A DNA stretch of 64,000 bases from the NCBI GenBank assembly GCA_021287065.1, contig JAJTBE010000009.1, forward strand, positions 1 to 64,000, given 5' to 3'. The stretch is from Bacillota bacterium. GTDB lineage: Bacteria > Vulcanimicrobiota > JAJTBE01. The translations under genes and the position numbers were made by a program. Shown here piece by piece: positions 35,176-43,701 of the stretch; position 1 is the first letter of the stretch; every line of letters starts with the position of its first letter. Below the pieces are notes generated by a model, which was not told the DNA's origin, made no database searches, and worked only from the letters and a program-made list of their open reading frames with translations.

Positions 35176-35811
35176 TCAGATAGTATTGGTTTTAAAAACT
35201 GCAATATAGTTGGAATTGCCAAATTTGTCGGTTATTTCTGTCTTATTATACGGATCCTTTTCTGCCAGAAACAAAATCAGAATCATTAAAGATATGGAAA
35301 GACATTTTAAGTAACAATCAGCAAATAAAATCATTCCGGCAAGAATCGCAATAATAACTTTCTGTTTCCTTACATCGATATACCCGCATCCTGGTTTTGG
35401 AGTATAAGGTTTCCATCCAATTTTGTGATATTTCTTTTTGCTGTAATCACCTGACATTTTTTTAGCGTTTCTGATGTCGGTGAGATTCAGAAAAGGACCA
35501 TAACCTCTGGGCGTCCTTCTGAAATCTTCCGTTAATTCAGCCCCGCTTTTAAGAACAATAAGAAGCCTCTGCCATAAATCAAATTTTTCTTTTGAAGGCT
35601 GATACCGGATATGATAGGGATTAAGAAGAGAGGAGCGTATCTCACGATAGACAATCCAGGCAGTCGTATCTGATTCTCCTTCATAATACTCAAAGTCATC
35701 AAATACCTCTGCGCAATTCAATTCTGACAATAAACCATCCTCATTGAGGCTGCCCTGAAAATATGTTTCAAGCAATTCAATCAATTTAGTCCTTACAGAA
35801 CTAAGAACCAT
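35176..35811 (-). CDS. Membrane protein, paralogue of 34595
   Basis: This is a 211-residue protein. It shares FDLWQRLLIVLKSGAEL, RGYGPFLNLTDIRNAKKMS, the paired hydrophobic segments (about 150-185) and a C-terminal FGNSNYIAVF with its downstream neighbour. GGGGGA lies six bases before the ATG. The shared tryptophan/leucine block hints at a protein-binding domain on the cytoplasmic face. Function unknown. Confidence 0.72.
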   Translation of the reverse strand: MVLSSVRTKLIELLETYFQGSLNEDGLLSELNCAEVFDDFEYYEGESDTTAWIVYREIRSSLLNPYHIRYQPSKEKFDLWQRLLIVLKSGAELTEDFRRTPRGYGPFLNLTDIRNAKKMSGDYSKKKYHKIGWKPYTPKPGCGYIDVRKQKVIIAILAGMILFADCYLKCLSISLMILILFLAEKDPYNKTEITDKFGNSNYIAVFKTNTI

Positions 35812-35984
35812 TTTAGTTCCCCCATCCTGCTAATCTATATTTTGATTTTGAAATTAAATTTTATTATATACCGAAATATAAGTTAAATCAATATTGGAAA
35901 TTGGAGAATAGATTTTATCCGATTCCGGCGAAAAATAATTTCAAACCACCCGAGAACTTTATATCAACAATAAAACGCCAACAA

Positions 35985-36080
35985 CCACAATCCTTCGCCA
36001 AAACTGCCGGATCGCAGGCGTCCCGCCTGTCCCCCGGTCCAGCAACAAAACACTAACCGCCAGTAAACTCTATAGTCATA
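35985..36080 (-). repeat. Family A repeat, inverted copy
   Basis: It reads, on the minus strand, ACTGGCGG, then GGACCGGGGG, then CAGGCGGGACGCCTGCGATC and CGGCAGTTTTGGC, matching the array units at 298-1090. It faces a direct copy at 36301 across about 220 bases of unremarkable AT-rich DNA. Confidence 0.82.
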
Positions 36081-36300
36081 CGCATTCGCCAGCGACAGCA
36101 GCAGAGGTTTTAGATTACAAAACTTCCCGCAAACCTATGCTCCAAACTCCACGCAAGCCTGGAAACCTTGTTATTTACGCCACTTTGCCATAAACAGATT
36201 TAGATTAAACACAAGGTCGGTTACGAGTGGGTTTATTGCCATTATTCATTCGATTGGCATCGTATTTCCATTTTGGAGATTGCAGGGAATTTGGGATTGT

Positions 36301-36385
36301 TTACCGGGGGGGCAGGCGGGGATGCCTGCGATCCGGCAGTTATTTGCCAAGCTTGTGGTTATAGGGTTTACTGGCGGTTAGAGGT
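36301..36385 (+). repeat. Family A repeat, direct copy
   Basis: It contains GGCAGGCGGGGATGCCTGCG then ATCCGGCAGTTATTTGCCAA, then GCTTGTGGTTATAGGGTTTA and CTGGCGGTTA. The unit order differs from a single array unit because the copy starts at the hairpin, so it spans a unit boundary. The rest of 35812-36500 shows no gene. Confidence 0.82.
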
Positions 36386-36502
36386 TATTTTACGGGAGGT
36401 TATTTCTGAATTTAATGGGAATACTCATATCAGGTTGATTGGTTTCTGAAAAAATAATTTAACAGAAAAATTCCACAATAAATATTTCAGAAAAATCCCA
36501 AT

Positions 36503-36527
36503 AAAAAAAGCGCCCGGAGGCGCTTTT
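36503..36527 (-). terminator. Terminator of the outer-membrane protein gene
   Basis: The stem AAAAGCGCC-TCCG-GGCGCTTTT is followed on the minus strand by more T residues, 20 bases after the stop codon at 36547. Confidence 0.8.
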
Positions 36528-36546
36528 AATTTTGACTTAACTGAGA

Positions 36547-37185
36547 TTAGAACTCTTTGCTGACACCAATGACGGGACCTCTGAATCCGGCGCTGATTCC
36601 GGAAGCATTGTCATATCCGTCCCAGTTTTCGCCCTTGTAACCGGCAAAAACATCTACTGCATTGGGAATCTGATATTTAATTGTTGCTTCGTATTCCCAT
36701 ACGCGGAAGTTGGTGCTGCGGGGACCTGAGAATGTGGGATAATAGTGGACTGCGAGCAGCATCGGAACTCTGGGTCCGAGATTGAAATCTTTCTCGAGAC
36801 CGAAGCCGAGTCCGTTGAATGTATTCGAGAGTCCAGCCAGTTTAAGGTTGGTGCTCTTATAATCTACTGTAAAATAGGTGTGCTGCCAGAAATCATATCC
36901 GATTCTTCCGGTAACTGAGCTGGCATCAAGTTTAATGCCGTCTTTTGTGTCGTTTCCACCAAAATACTCGATGGAACCTTTCCACTTTTTATCTTTTCCT
37001 ACGAAAAGATTGCCTTCCAGCATAATGCTGTTGATGCTGTGATCGGGCATATTGGTTGCGTAGAAAGTGGCGGGATAATAACTCGCCGCTACATTTACCT
37101 TAACATCCCCGTTATTGTCTGCTGCCATTGCAGCTGCTGTAATCAGCATTCCGAATAATAATGCAAAAACCAGAACTTTTTTCAC
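36547..37185 (-). CDS. Outer-membrane beta-barrel protein
   Basis: A 212-residue exported protein. The signal peptide is cleaved near AMAAD (about residue 22). The mature part alternates hydrophobic and polar residues with many aromatics and ends in VIGVSKEF, with the terminal Phe typical of barrels inserted by the BAM machinery. Eight strands would fit the length. The start is a GTG with AAGGAGG eight bases upstream. It is monocistronic with its own terminator. Role (porin, structural or adhesin) unknown. Confidence 0.8.
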   Translation of the reverse strand: MKKVLVFALLFGMLITAAAMAADNNGDVKVNVAASYYPATFYATNMPDHSINSIMLEGNLFVGKDKKWKGSIEYFGGNDTKDGIKLDASSVTGRIGYDFWQHTYFTVDYKSTNLKLAGLSNTFNGLGFGLEKDFNLGPRVPMLLAVHYYPTFSGPRSTNFRVWEYEATIKYQIPNAVDVFAGYKGENWDGYDNASGISAGFRGPVIGVSKEF

Positions 37186-37296
37186 AAAAACTGCCTCCTT
37201 TTTTTATGTAGTGGATTATTTGCAATTTACCATTTATAATAATGTTACATGTCCCAAAAAAATCCTTCAGGAACTTTCATGATTGATTAATCTGTC

Positions 37297-38286
37297 ATGA
37301 AGGGTATTTTTACATACAAAAAGAATCAGATTCCTATTAATACTGACCTTGAGGTTTTTATGGAAATTACCCGCAATATTGTAAAAGATCTTTTATTTCA
37401 GTTTGTAATTCTTGAATATAATAACAAAGTGAAATACGGCCAGCCCCCTACCCCTCTTGTGCATTTTTACAACAACTGGCTTATCAGCGCACTGATGAAG
37501 CATGGCTTTATCACAGACACTGAAGATTCTGTTCAGGCTAAAGAACTCTATGCAGACAAATTTCTTGAAATAACATGGCTTTCCGTTGAGGACCTTCTCA
37601 GAGATAGAATCATAAAGAGAAGATTGATTTCCTCCGAAGACCTGTTGCATCAGGATTTGTACGTACCTACGGAAAAAGGCCTTGAAATATGGGAAAAATA
37701 CGGAAAGCTGCTGATTATTCCATCAAATCTTATCGACTCGTTAAAACAGGTTATCCCGGAAATCGACCGTGATGTAAGCATTGTTTTTGATTATCTCAAT
37801 GAAGCTGTGGATTGTTATTTCCATAATCTTCAGCTTTCCTGCTGCCTCTGTATGGCTTCAGCAGCGGAAAAAGCTGTTCTGTCGTTTACTTTTTCACTTG
37901 CAAGACTTTTAAAAGACGGATTATGGGAAAAATCACTGAAAACCACTCCGGGAATACTTCCCAGAATCGACTCCCTGAAGGAAAAGCTGAAAAACCTCAT
38001 CAAAACAGGAGCTTTGGCAAAAGATTATTATCTGGTTTATGCGAAGCCTGACGATTATTTCAGGGACGATCTTGAAAGCTTCCTGAGGTCCCTTGATTTA
38101 ATAACCACAATCATTACACTCACAAGAAAAGAAGATGATTCTCCTTCTTCCGCAATCAGCACCATTGATGAAACCTTCAGGCAGGATCTTATTCTGGGAT
38201 ATCTCACAGGTTCCTACACTTTTTTCAGGCTAAACTTTGTGCTGAAAGAAATTATCGACAATATTTCCGACTTTAAAGAAAAATAA
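37297..38286 (+). CDS. Hypothetical cytoplasmic protein
   Basis: A protein of 329 residues, or 308 if Met22 at 37360 is used (GAGG five to six bases before it). It is predicted mostly alpha-helical, with a winged-helix-like segment around 100-135 (LYVPTEKGLEIWEKYG) and a middle helix CLCMASAAEKAVLSF reminiscent of DUF4145/HEPN-like folds, though no RxxxxH motif is visible. No neighbours share its strand. I do not recognise a family. Confidence 0.65.
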   Translation: MKGIFTYKKNQIPINTDLEVFMEITRNIVKDLLFQFVILEYNNKVKYGQPPTPLVHFYNNWLISALMKHGFITDTEDSVQAKELYADKFLEITWLSVEDLLRDRIIKRRLISSEDLLHQDLYVPTEKGLEIWEKYGKLLIIPSNLIDSLKQVIPEIDRDVSIVFDYLNEAVDCYFHNLQLSCCLCMASAAEKAVLSFTFSLARLLKDGLWEKSLKTTPGILPRIDSLKEKLKNLIKTGALAKDYYLVYAKPDDYFRDDLESFLRSLDLITTIITLTRKEDDSPSSAISTIDETFRQDLILGYLTGSYTFFRLNFVLKEIIDNISDFKEK

Positions 38287-38314
38287 ACAGGCTTCCCTGT
38301 TTATCATAAAATAT

Positions 38315-38357
38315 TCCGCCCTGCCGCCTGACTATTCGACAGCAGGGTGGATTTTTT
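38315..38357 (+). terminator. Terminator between convergent genes
   Basis: The stem TCCGCCCTGC with GCAGGGTGGA is followed by ATTTTTTATT on the plus strand. A smaller hairpin, AACAGG-CTTC-CCTGTT, lies just before it at 38286-38301. Confidence 0.75.
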
Positions 38358-38371
38358 ATTATGTGAATAGT

Positions 38372-39016
38372 TTAGAAATCGTCGCGAAGTATGCTGACCA
38401 TCTTCTGTGCGAACTGATCTTCCTTGGAAAGCTGAAGAACTTTCTGGAAGTTCACTCTTGCTTCTTCAAACTCGCCGGTTTTGTAGCACATAAGACCCAG
38501 GTTGTAGTATGCTTCCATAAATTTCGGGTCGAACCGGATTGACTGTTTGAATTCACCTTTTGCCTGTTCAAAGAATGTTTCCTGCTCTGCCATTGACAGT
38601 CCGAGAGTGAAATGCACATCTGCCTGTTTATAATCGACTACATCTCCTCCGTCGCCATCATCCTTTTTCTTAAGAAACGGTGAAAGGAGCCTTTCCAGGA
38701 GCGATGGTTCTTTTTTGAAGGTAGGTTTGCGAGCGAAATCATTACCTGAAATATCCTGAGATCTTCTGGCGGAACCTTTCTGACGCCTTACCTGAAACTG
38801 CGGCTGCCTGTCATAATCCTTGCGTTTTGTGGGATTATTAAGTACATTGTAGGCTTCAACCAGTTCCTTCATTTTGTCTTCAGCTATGGTTTTCAGGTGA
38901 GGGTTAAGGTCAGGATGGTATTTTTTTGACAGAAGCCTGTAGGCTTTTCTTATATCATCCTGAGATGCGATGGGCGCAACGCCCAGAATTTTATAATAAT
39001 CTCTGATTACTGCCAT
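38372..39016 (-). CDS. J-domain protein with TPR tail
   Basis: This is a 214-residue protein. A DnaJ domain at 5-70 has the essential HPD tripeptide (KKYHPDLN) and DYYKILGV. A basic linker follows, then about two TPR units ([20 protein letters not shown]). There is no Gly/Phe region or zinc fingers, so this is a class III J-protein that would recruit DnaK to specific partners bound by the TPRs. GGAGAG precedes the ATG. It lies 25 bp after the TPR gene at 39042, likely the same transcript. Confidence 0.88.
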   Translation of the reverse strand: MAVIRDYYKILGVAPIASQDDIRKAYRLLSKKYHPDLNPHLKTIAEDKMKELVEAYNVLNNPTKRKDYDRQPQFQVRRQKGSARRSQDISGNDFARKPTFKKEPSLLERLLSPFLKKKDDGDGGDVVDYKQADVHFTLGLSMAEQETFFEQAKGEFKQSIRFDPKFMEAYYNLGLMCYKTGEFEEARVNFQKVLQLSKEDQFAQKMVSILRDDF

Positions 39017-39041
39017 GAATCTGCTCTCTCCTTAGATAAAT

Positions 39042-39926
39042 CTATTTCTGTCCTTCAAGTTCCCTGATTATTTCTTTTGTTTCTTCGTTATCAGGTTCGA
39101 GTTCAAGGGCTTTCTGATACTCTTCAAGAGCTTCCTGTTTTCTGTCAAGAGCCAGATAGCCGCTTGCAAGATTATGGTGTGCTCTGAAATAGTCAGGTTT
39201 AAGGTGAACAGATTCCTTAAATGCTTCAACAGCTTGTTCCATTTTGTCAAGGCTGGCATAGGCTATTCCAAGGTTGTTCAGACAGAGAGCATCATTGGGA
39301 TAGGTTTTCAGTGAAAGTTCATATTCCATAATCGCCTGTTCATACTGTTCACGGGCGCTGTATGCATTGCCAAGGTTAAAATGGGCTTTGCAATATCTGT
39401 CATTAATCTTGATGGCGTTTTTGTAGCATTTGATAGCGTCTTCAAGATTGCCGGCCATTTCATAAGCAACGCCAAGATTGTTATGAACATCGGCATACCT
39501 GTGGTTAACCTTAATATTGAGAGCTGTATTGAACTCTTTTATTGCCTCTTCGGGAAGTTTCTGATCGATAAGAATTTCTCCCAGTTTTCTGTGGGCGTCG
39601 ATATAATTAGGATTAATGTGAATGGCCGCCTGAAGTTCTGAAATAGCTTTTCCGACATGGCCCTCCGCTTCAAATGCATTGGCAAGTTTAAATCTGACAT
39701 CGGCATAATTGGGGTTGACATCAAGAATTGCCGAATATGCTTTGATAGCCTGATCTATAAGATTCTGAATTTCGAAGCCGAATGAAAGCTCAAGCAGCTT
39801 ATGAGCTTCTTCTCTGGTGAGAGTTTTATTGAGGCCATCTTTCAACGGATTCCCGCACCAGCAACAATAACGGTGTTTAGTCGGATTTTCTGTTTCACAG
39901 ATACTGCATATATATTTTTCTTCCAT
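39042..39926 (-). CDS. Zinc-ribbon TPR protein
   Basis: This is a 294-residue protein. An N-terminal zinc ribbon (CSICE at 7-11, CCWCG at 21-25) is followed by about seven tetratricopeptide repeats from residue 40 to the end, with regular ALxLNPNYADVRFKLANAF-type cores. GGAGG precedes the ATG. TPR arrays are protein-interaction scaffolds, and pairing with a J-domain TPR protein suggests a common complex. Function is otherwise unknown. Confidence 0.85.
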   Translation of the reverse strand: MEEKYICSICETENPTKHRYCCWCGNPLKDGLNKTLTREEAHKLLELSFGFEIQNLIDQAIKAYSAILDVNPNYADVRFKLANAFEAEGHVGKAISELQAAIHINPNYIDAHRKLGEILIDQKLPEEAIKEFNTALNIKVNHRYADVHNNLGVAYEMAGNLEDAIKCYKNAIKINDRYCKAHFNLGNAYSAREQYEQAIMEYELSLKTYPNDALCLNNLGIAYASLDKMEQAVEAFKESVHLKPDYFRAHHNLASGYLALDRKQEALEEYQKALELEPDNEETKEIIRELEGQK

Positions 39927-40082
39927 TCCTTATCCTCCATCTTAGTGAATGCCCTTCCATCGGGAATCCTCTGTTGTTTTTTAAATTATACATCAAAGGG
40001 GTCGAATCCTTCTAAAATTATTGGCCTTTCCTCCATAATCCTAATTTGAAGGAAATACAGGGTCAGAGAAGAAAAAACCGTA

Positions 40083-40700
40083 GTGAGTATTTTTGATATA
40101 TTAGGCTTAAACAGTCCGTTTCGCATAGATGGAAAAAGACTTTACATCAGACCGCTTAAAAGAAAAGAAGTGGAAATTATCAAAACGTGGTTTGAAGATA
40201 AAGAGCTTATTTCACATGCCTTCGGAGTGATAGCCCGTAATGATACTCTTGAGAAAATTTCAAGTGAATATATGAAAGATATCTTTCTGGTTTCAACTGA
40301 AATTCTCGGGATTTTTTTAAACAGCGGCGAACTAATCGGGTTTATCAACTATTCGATGAAGTCAGGAAGACATACAAAGCGGGCAAGACTTGGAATAGTC
40401 ATTGGCAGAGAAGCTAAACGACAGCAGGGATACGGAAAAGAGAGCCTGAATCTTGCGCTTTTTTATCTTTTTAATATCCATGGCGTGGACATTGTGGAGC
40501 TTGACACTGCCAGCTTCAACCTTAGAGCACAGAACTGTTTTTTATCCTGTGGATTTCAGATTGTCAGGGAAACAACTGACATAAACCTAATCACAGGAGA
40601 ATTGATTCACAAAATCGACATGATTCTCGAACGGGAAGATTTTTTTCTTGATATTGCCGAGAGATTCGAAGAATTGCCAAAAGCAGGAACCTGCCAATAA
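40083..40700 (+). CDS. GNAT-family N-acetyltransferase
   Basis: A 205-residue RimJ/RimL-like acetyltransferase. The acetyl-CoA pyrophosphate loop is ARLGIVIGREAKRQQGYGKE (about 102-121) and motif B is NLRAQNCFLSCGF. The start is a GTG at 40083. Its substrate amine is unknown. It lies 15 bp before the tail-anchored protein gene and is probably cotranscribed with it. Confidence 0.85.
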   Translation: MSIFDILGLNSPFRIDGKRLYIRPLKRKEVEIIKTWFEDKELISHAFGVIARNDTLEKISSEYMKDIFLVSTEILGIFLNSGELIGFINYSMKSGRHTKRARLGIVIGREAKRQQGYGKESLNLALFYLFNIHGVDIVELDTASFNLRAQNCFLSCGFQIVRETTDINLITGELIHKIDMILEREDFFLDIAERFEELPKAGTCQ

Positions 40701-40715
40701 ACACCGGAGAAAACA

Positions 40716-41768
40716 ATGCATCTGACAATTAATGAAATTTCACATCTGCTTGATACATGGAACGGATGGTATCTTTTGTCTCATGACGAAAATTTTCTGT
40801 CCAGCCACAGCGATAACGAAGTTAAGATTATCATATCACCTTTTGACTCAAAAAAAATAGACGAAAAAACCAAAAATGATCTTATAGATTATACGGATTC
40901 GGTGAAATTTGAAGACGGCATCTTTGAAATCGATTTCACATTTTCCGCATACGAACATCAGACATCAGATATTCTGAAAGCCCTTAAACCCGTGATGGAA
41001 AAATCCCAGGGTTCAAAGCTGGAGATTATCAACGCCATGCGTTTTACCGAAGAGGATCTACCCGAGGAAGAAGCTCCGGAGAAACAACTTGATGATAATA
41101 TGAAATCGGAAATCAAAAAATTTCTGAATAAACAAAAAAGCCCGGATGAAGAAAAGGCTGAGAAGGAAGGCAAACCTGATGTTCAGGAGGAGAAGAAAGA
41201 AAAAGAAGAGATAAACGAGTCTGAAACACAGGAAAACAAAGATGACGATGCTCCCACCGTCCCACCGCTCAATTCGATCTGCCTTCAGGGTATAATCAAT
41301 ACGGATTATATAGATATCAGTGAAATATTACATAATGACAAGCCTATGGAAAAACAGGAGCTTTTTCTTGAAGCTTCAAGGCTATACGAAACCATCGAAC
41401 GAAGCCTGAATTCAGGAAAACCCGAAGACGGCCAATACAGATATGAGTGCCTTGATGAATCGGAAGCTGCACTGACAAGCCTTTATTTGGGAACTTCACT
41501 CGATTTCGGAAAGACCGATTATGCGGGAAAACAGATAAAATGCGTCTGTATGCCCGAGGAGATTGCAGCTGCGGTTTCATTTATCAGATACAGAAACGAA
41601 TTCCAGCTTTTTAACAACCCGTTTCTGAAGAGACTGAAAGCCCGTAAGAAACGGGCAAAGGAAATCCATCGGGAGCTTCTTAAAAAATCGTGCTCCTGCT
41701 TATTATTTTCGTTCTCTATTCTATTATTTGTTTTATTATGGCTTATTATAAGCAGACCGAAACATTAG
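40716..41768 (+). CDS. Acidic tail-anchored protein
   Basis: A 350-residue protein of unknown function. A folded N-terminal region (1-110) is followed by a highly charged, Glu/Lys-rich linker (about 110-185) and a second region with DYIDISEILHNDKPMEKQEL. It ends in one hydrophobic helix (CLLFSFSILLFVLLWLIIS) with only four residues after it, so it should be C-terminally anchored in the inner membrane with the bulk in the cytoplasm. CCGGAG precedes the ATG. Confidence 0.75.
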   Translation: MHLTINEISHLLDTWNGWYLLSHDENFLSSHSDNEVKIIISPFDSKKIDEKTKNDLIDYTDSVKFEDGIFEIDFTFSAYEHQTSDILKALKPVMEKSQGSKLEIINAMRFTEEDLPEEEAPEKQLDDNMKSEIKKFLNKQKSPDEEKAEKEGKPDVQEEKKEKEEINESETQENKDDDAPTVPPLNSICLQGIINTDYIDISEILHNDKPMEKQELFLEASRLYETIERSLNSGKPEDGQYRYECLDESEAALTSLYLGTSLDFGKTDYAGKQIKCVCMPEEIAAAVSFIRYRNEFQLFNNPFLKRLKARKKRAKEIHRELLKKSCSCLLFSFSILLFVLLWLIISRPKH

Positions 41769-41827
41769 AGGAAAATATGTCCGGAATGTCGAAGTTTGCC
41801 TTTAGTACAAATACAAGGAGGATAAAG

Positions 41828-42259
41828 ATGGGAATTACACAGTTTAGGATCGTACTGAGCAACAAACCCGGAGCGCTGGCGGAAATTGCACATCGTATCG
41901 GATATGCAGGAATAAACATCAGAGGTATTTCCCTGATGAGTGTTGATAATGAATCAATACTTCACCTCGTGGTAAATGATCCGGTGGCAACCTGGAGAGT
42001 ATTTAAGGAAGCAGGAATCGATTACGAAGAAAACAGAGTAATCGCAGTTGAACTTCCTAACGTACCGGGAGCGCTTTCGGAATGTTCTAAAGTTCTATCC
42101 GAATTAGACATAAATATAGACTATTTATATCCTTTTATCGCAAGAACGCCAAATGCAATAGTGATAATTAAAACTGGTGATATGGAAAAAACTGAGGCTG
42201 CGTTGCTTAAAAGGGGCATAAATATCCTGACTGAAGAGCAGCTTTATAAATTAGAATAA
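41828..42259 (+). CDS. Tandem ACT-domain protein
   Basis: This is a 143-residue protein made of two ACT domains: FRIVLSNKPGALAEIAHRIG with GINIRGISL (1-65), and AVELPNVPGALSECSKVLSE with INIDYLYPF (70-143). ACT domains bind amino acids or related ligands. AGGAGG before the ATG at 41828 sets the start; the frame extends upstream but overlaps the preceding gene. It is followed 15 bp later by an Rrf2-type regulator, so it may act as a ligand sensor in the same circuit. Confidence 0.85.
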   Translation: MGITQFRIVLSNKPGALAEIAHRIGYAGINIRGISLMSVDNESILHLVVNDPVATWRVFKEAGIDYEENRVIAVELPNVPGALSECSKVLSELDINIDYLYPFIARTPNAIVIIKTGDMEKTEAALLKRGINILTEEQLYKLE

Positions 42260-42274
42260 CGATGGAGGAAGCCA

Positions 42275-42709
42275 ATGCAAATTACCAGGGCCGGTGACTA
42301 TGGGATTCAGGGTATGCTTTACCTTGCATCCCTGCCCGAGGGGAAAGAGGCATACATCAAAGAAATTGCACAGGCAAGGGATATACCTGTCAGTTTTCTT
42401 GCGAAAATTTTCCAGAGTCTGTCAAGAGCAGGATTAGTCAGATCACAAAGAGGTGCAAAAGGTGGATTTGTACTGGCTAAACCGGCAAAAGAAATCACTC
42501 TACTCGACATTCTACAGGCAATCGAAGGCGCAATAGCGCTTAATTTGTGCATGGAAGGTGAAAATACCTGTTATAAAAGTGTTCAATGCCCTGTACACCC
42601 CGTCCTGAAAGAAGCACAGAATGAGCTGGCTAAAACTCTGGGGCGCCACAACCTGGAAGAACTGGTCAGCAAAAACGGCAATAGCGAGCATCAGAAGGAT
42701 AGCGATTGA
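42275..42709 (+). CDS. Rrf2-family transcription regulator
   Basis: This 144-residue protein has a winged helix-turn-helix at the N-terminus (QITRAGDYGIQGMLYLA, with IPVSFLAKIFQSLSRAGLVRS as recognition region) and RGAKGGFVLAKP as wing. Cys92, Cys99 and Cys105 match the three-cysteine iron-sulfur site of IscR/NsrR-type members (here C-x6-C-x5-C), so it probably senses iron-sulfur status, oxygen or nitric oxide. TGGAGGAAG precedes the ATG. It is convergent with rex only 26 bp away. Confidence 0.9.
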   Translation: MQITRAGDYGIQGMLYLASLPEGKEAYIKEIAQARDIPVSFLAKIFQSLSRAGLVRSQRGAKGGFVLAKPAKEITLLDILQAIEGAIALNLCMEGENTCYKSVQCPVHPVLKEAQNELAKTLGRHNLEELVSKNGNSEHQKDSD

Positions 42710-42735
42710 GTCTTGTTCTAAATTTATATAAGGGT

Positions 42736-43374
42736 TTATCCCCTCGAAATCAGATAGTAAATCAAAATAGCCAGTTCGTTGGTGAGATCGACATTCCTGA
42801 TTACAATATCCTCAGGAAGAGAGAGTTTTGTGCCAGTAAAGTTAAGAATAGCTTTTATGCCGCATTTTACCATCAGCCTACTGGTTTCATCAGCTACATT
42901 GGCAGGCACAGCCAGAATTCCTATTGAAACATCAAGCATCCGCGGAAGGGATGCTATGTTTTCTATTGTCAATTCTCCCAGTTTCTGTCCCACTTTTTCA
43001 GCATCATTGTCAAAAACATTAGTAAATTTGAATCCCCAGTTAGCGAAACCCGGATAATGAAGCAGAGCTGCACCAAGATTTCCTGCTCCGAATAGTGCTG
43101 CTCTGTGTTTTTTATTTAGCTGCATAATTCCGGCGATTCTGTCAAGAAGATGGGAAACAGGATATCCAAGCCCCTGAATACCAAACTCCCCAAAATACGA
43201 AAGATCTTTTCTGAACTGCGAAGCTTTCAAACCGGTATGTACAGCTATCTCTTCCGATGAAACTATAGCAACATCGTTCTTTTTGAATTCCGACAGACAT
43301 CTGAAATAAAGCGGAAGTCTTTCTATGGTTGGTTCAGGTATTTTTATCTTTTTGTTCATAAATGTTTTTTTCAC
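42736..43374 (-). CDS. rex: Redox-sensing repressor Rex
   Basis: This 212-residue protein represses fermentation and respiration genes when NADH is low. The N-terminal winged helix carries PEPTIERLPLYFRCL and ASQFRKDLSYFGEFG. The Rossmann domain has the NAD(H) loop LFGAGNLGAALL (about 91-102) and ends NELAILIYYLISRG, which forms the domain-swapped helix. The start is a GTG at 43374, or an ATG five codons later. A predicted target lies before ackA (51133). Confidence 0.94.
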   Translation of the reverse strand: MKKTFMNKKIKIPEPTIERLPLYFRCLSEFKKNDVAIVSSEEIAVHTGLKASQFRKDLSYFGEFGIQGLGYPVSHLLDRIAGIMQLNKKHRAALFGAGNLGAALLHYPGFANWGFKFTNVFDNDAEKVGQKLGELTIENIASLPRMLDVSIGILAVPANVADETSRLMVKCGIKAILNFTGTKLSLPEDIVIRNVDLTNELAILIYYLISRG

Positions 43375-43671
43375 CGGAAAACAATAATTTTCCTTCTTTG
43401 GAACAAGGCAAATAAGGGTAATGCATGTTAATCGGAAATGAAGTGCAGAAAAATTTCATTTCGGAAAAATACTTCCGATTTGCAACTATAAATAGGAAAT
43501 TTCCTTCCGAAACGCAGGAATTATTTTCAATATTTTATTATCAAAATTGAATTTATTCCCCTGAAATCTGAGATTTCGTTAAAAATTCAAAGATTGGTAA
43601 CTCGATTGCTATATATAAAGTGTAACAATGAATTCGAATTAAATCATCCCTTGCCATATATATTTTAAGTC
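43375..43671. other. Gene-free stretch upstream of rex
   Basis: AT-rich DNA that should carry the rex promoter. It has short inverted motifs such as CTTCCGATTT and GAAATTTCCTTCCG but no convincing -35/-10 pair in either direction. Confidence 0.5.
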
Positions 43672-43701
43672 GGGTCGGCGCTCGTCGACCCATTTTTTTT
43701 T
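43672..43701 (+). terminator. Strong terminator with no assigned plus-strand gene
   Basis: The stem GGGTCG with CGACCC, an 8-base loop, then A and nine T residues on the plus strand. The nearest plus-strand gene upstream is the Rrf2 regulator nearly 1 kb away, beyond rex, so this may end an unannotated small RNA. Confidence 0.6.

Noticed and set aside
41690-41827. N-terminal hydrophobic extension of the ACT-domain protein
   Set aside because: It overlaps the end of the tail-anchored protein gene in another frame, and AGGAGG sits directly before the internal ATG at 41828.
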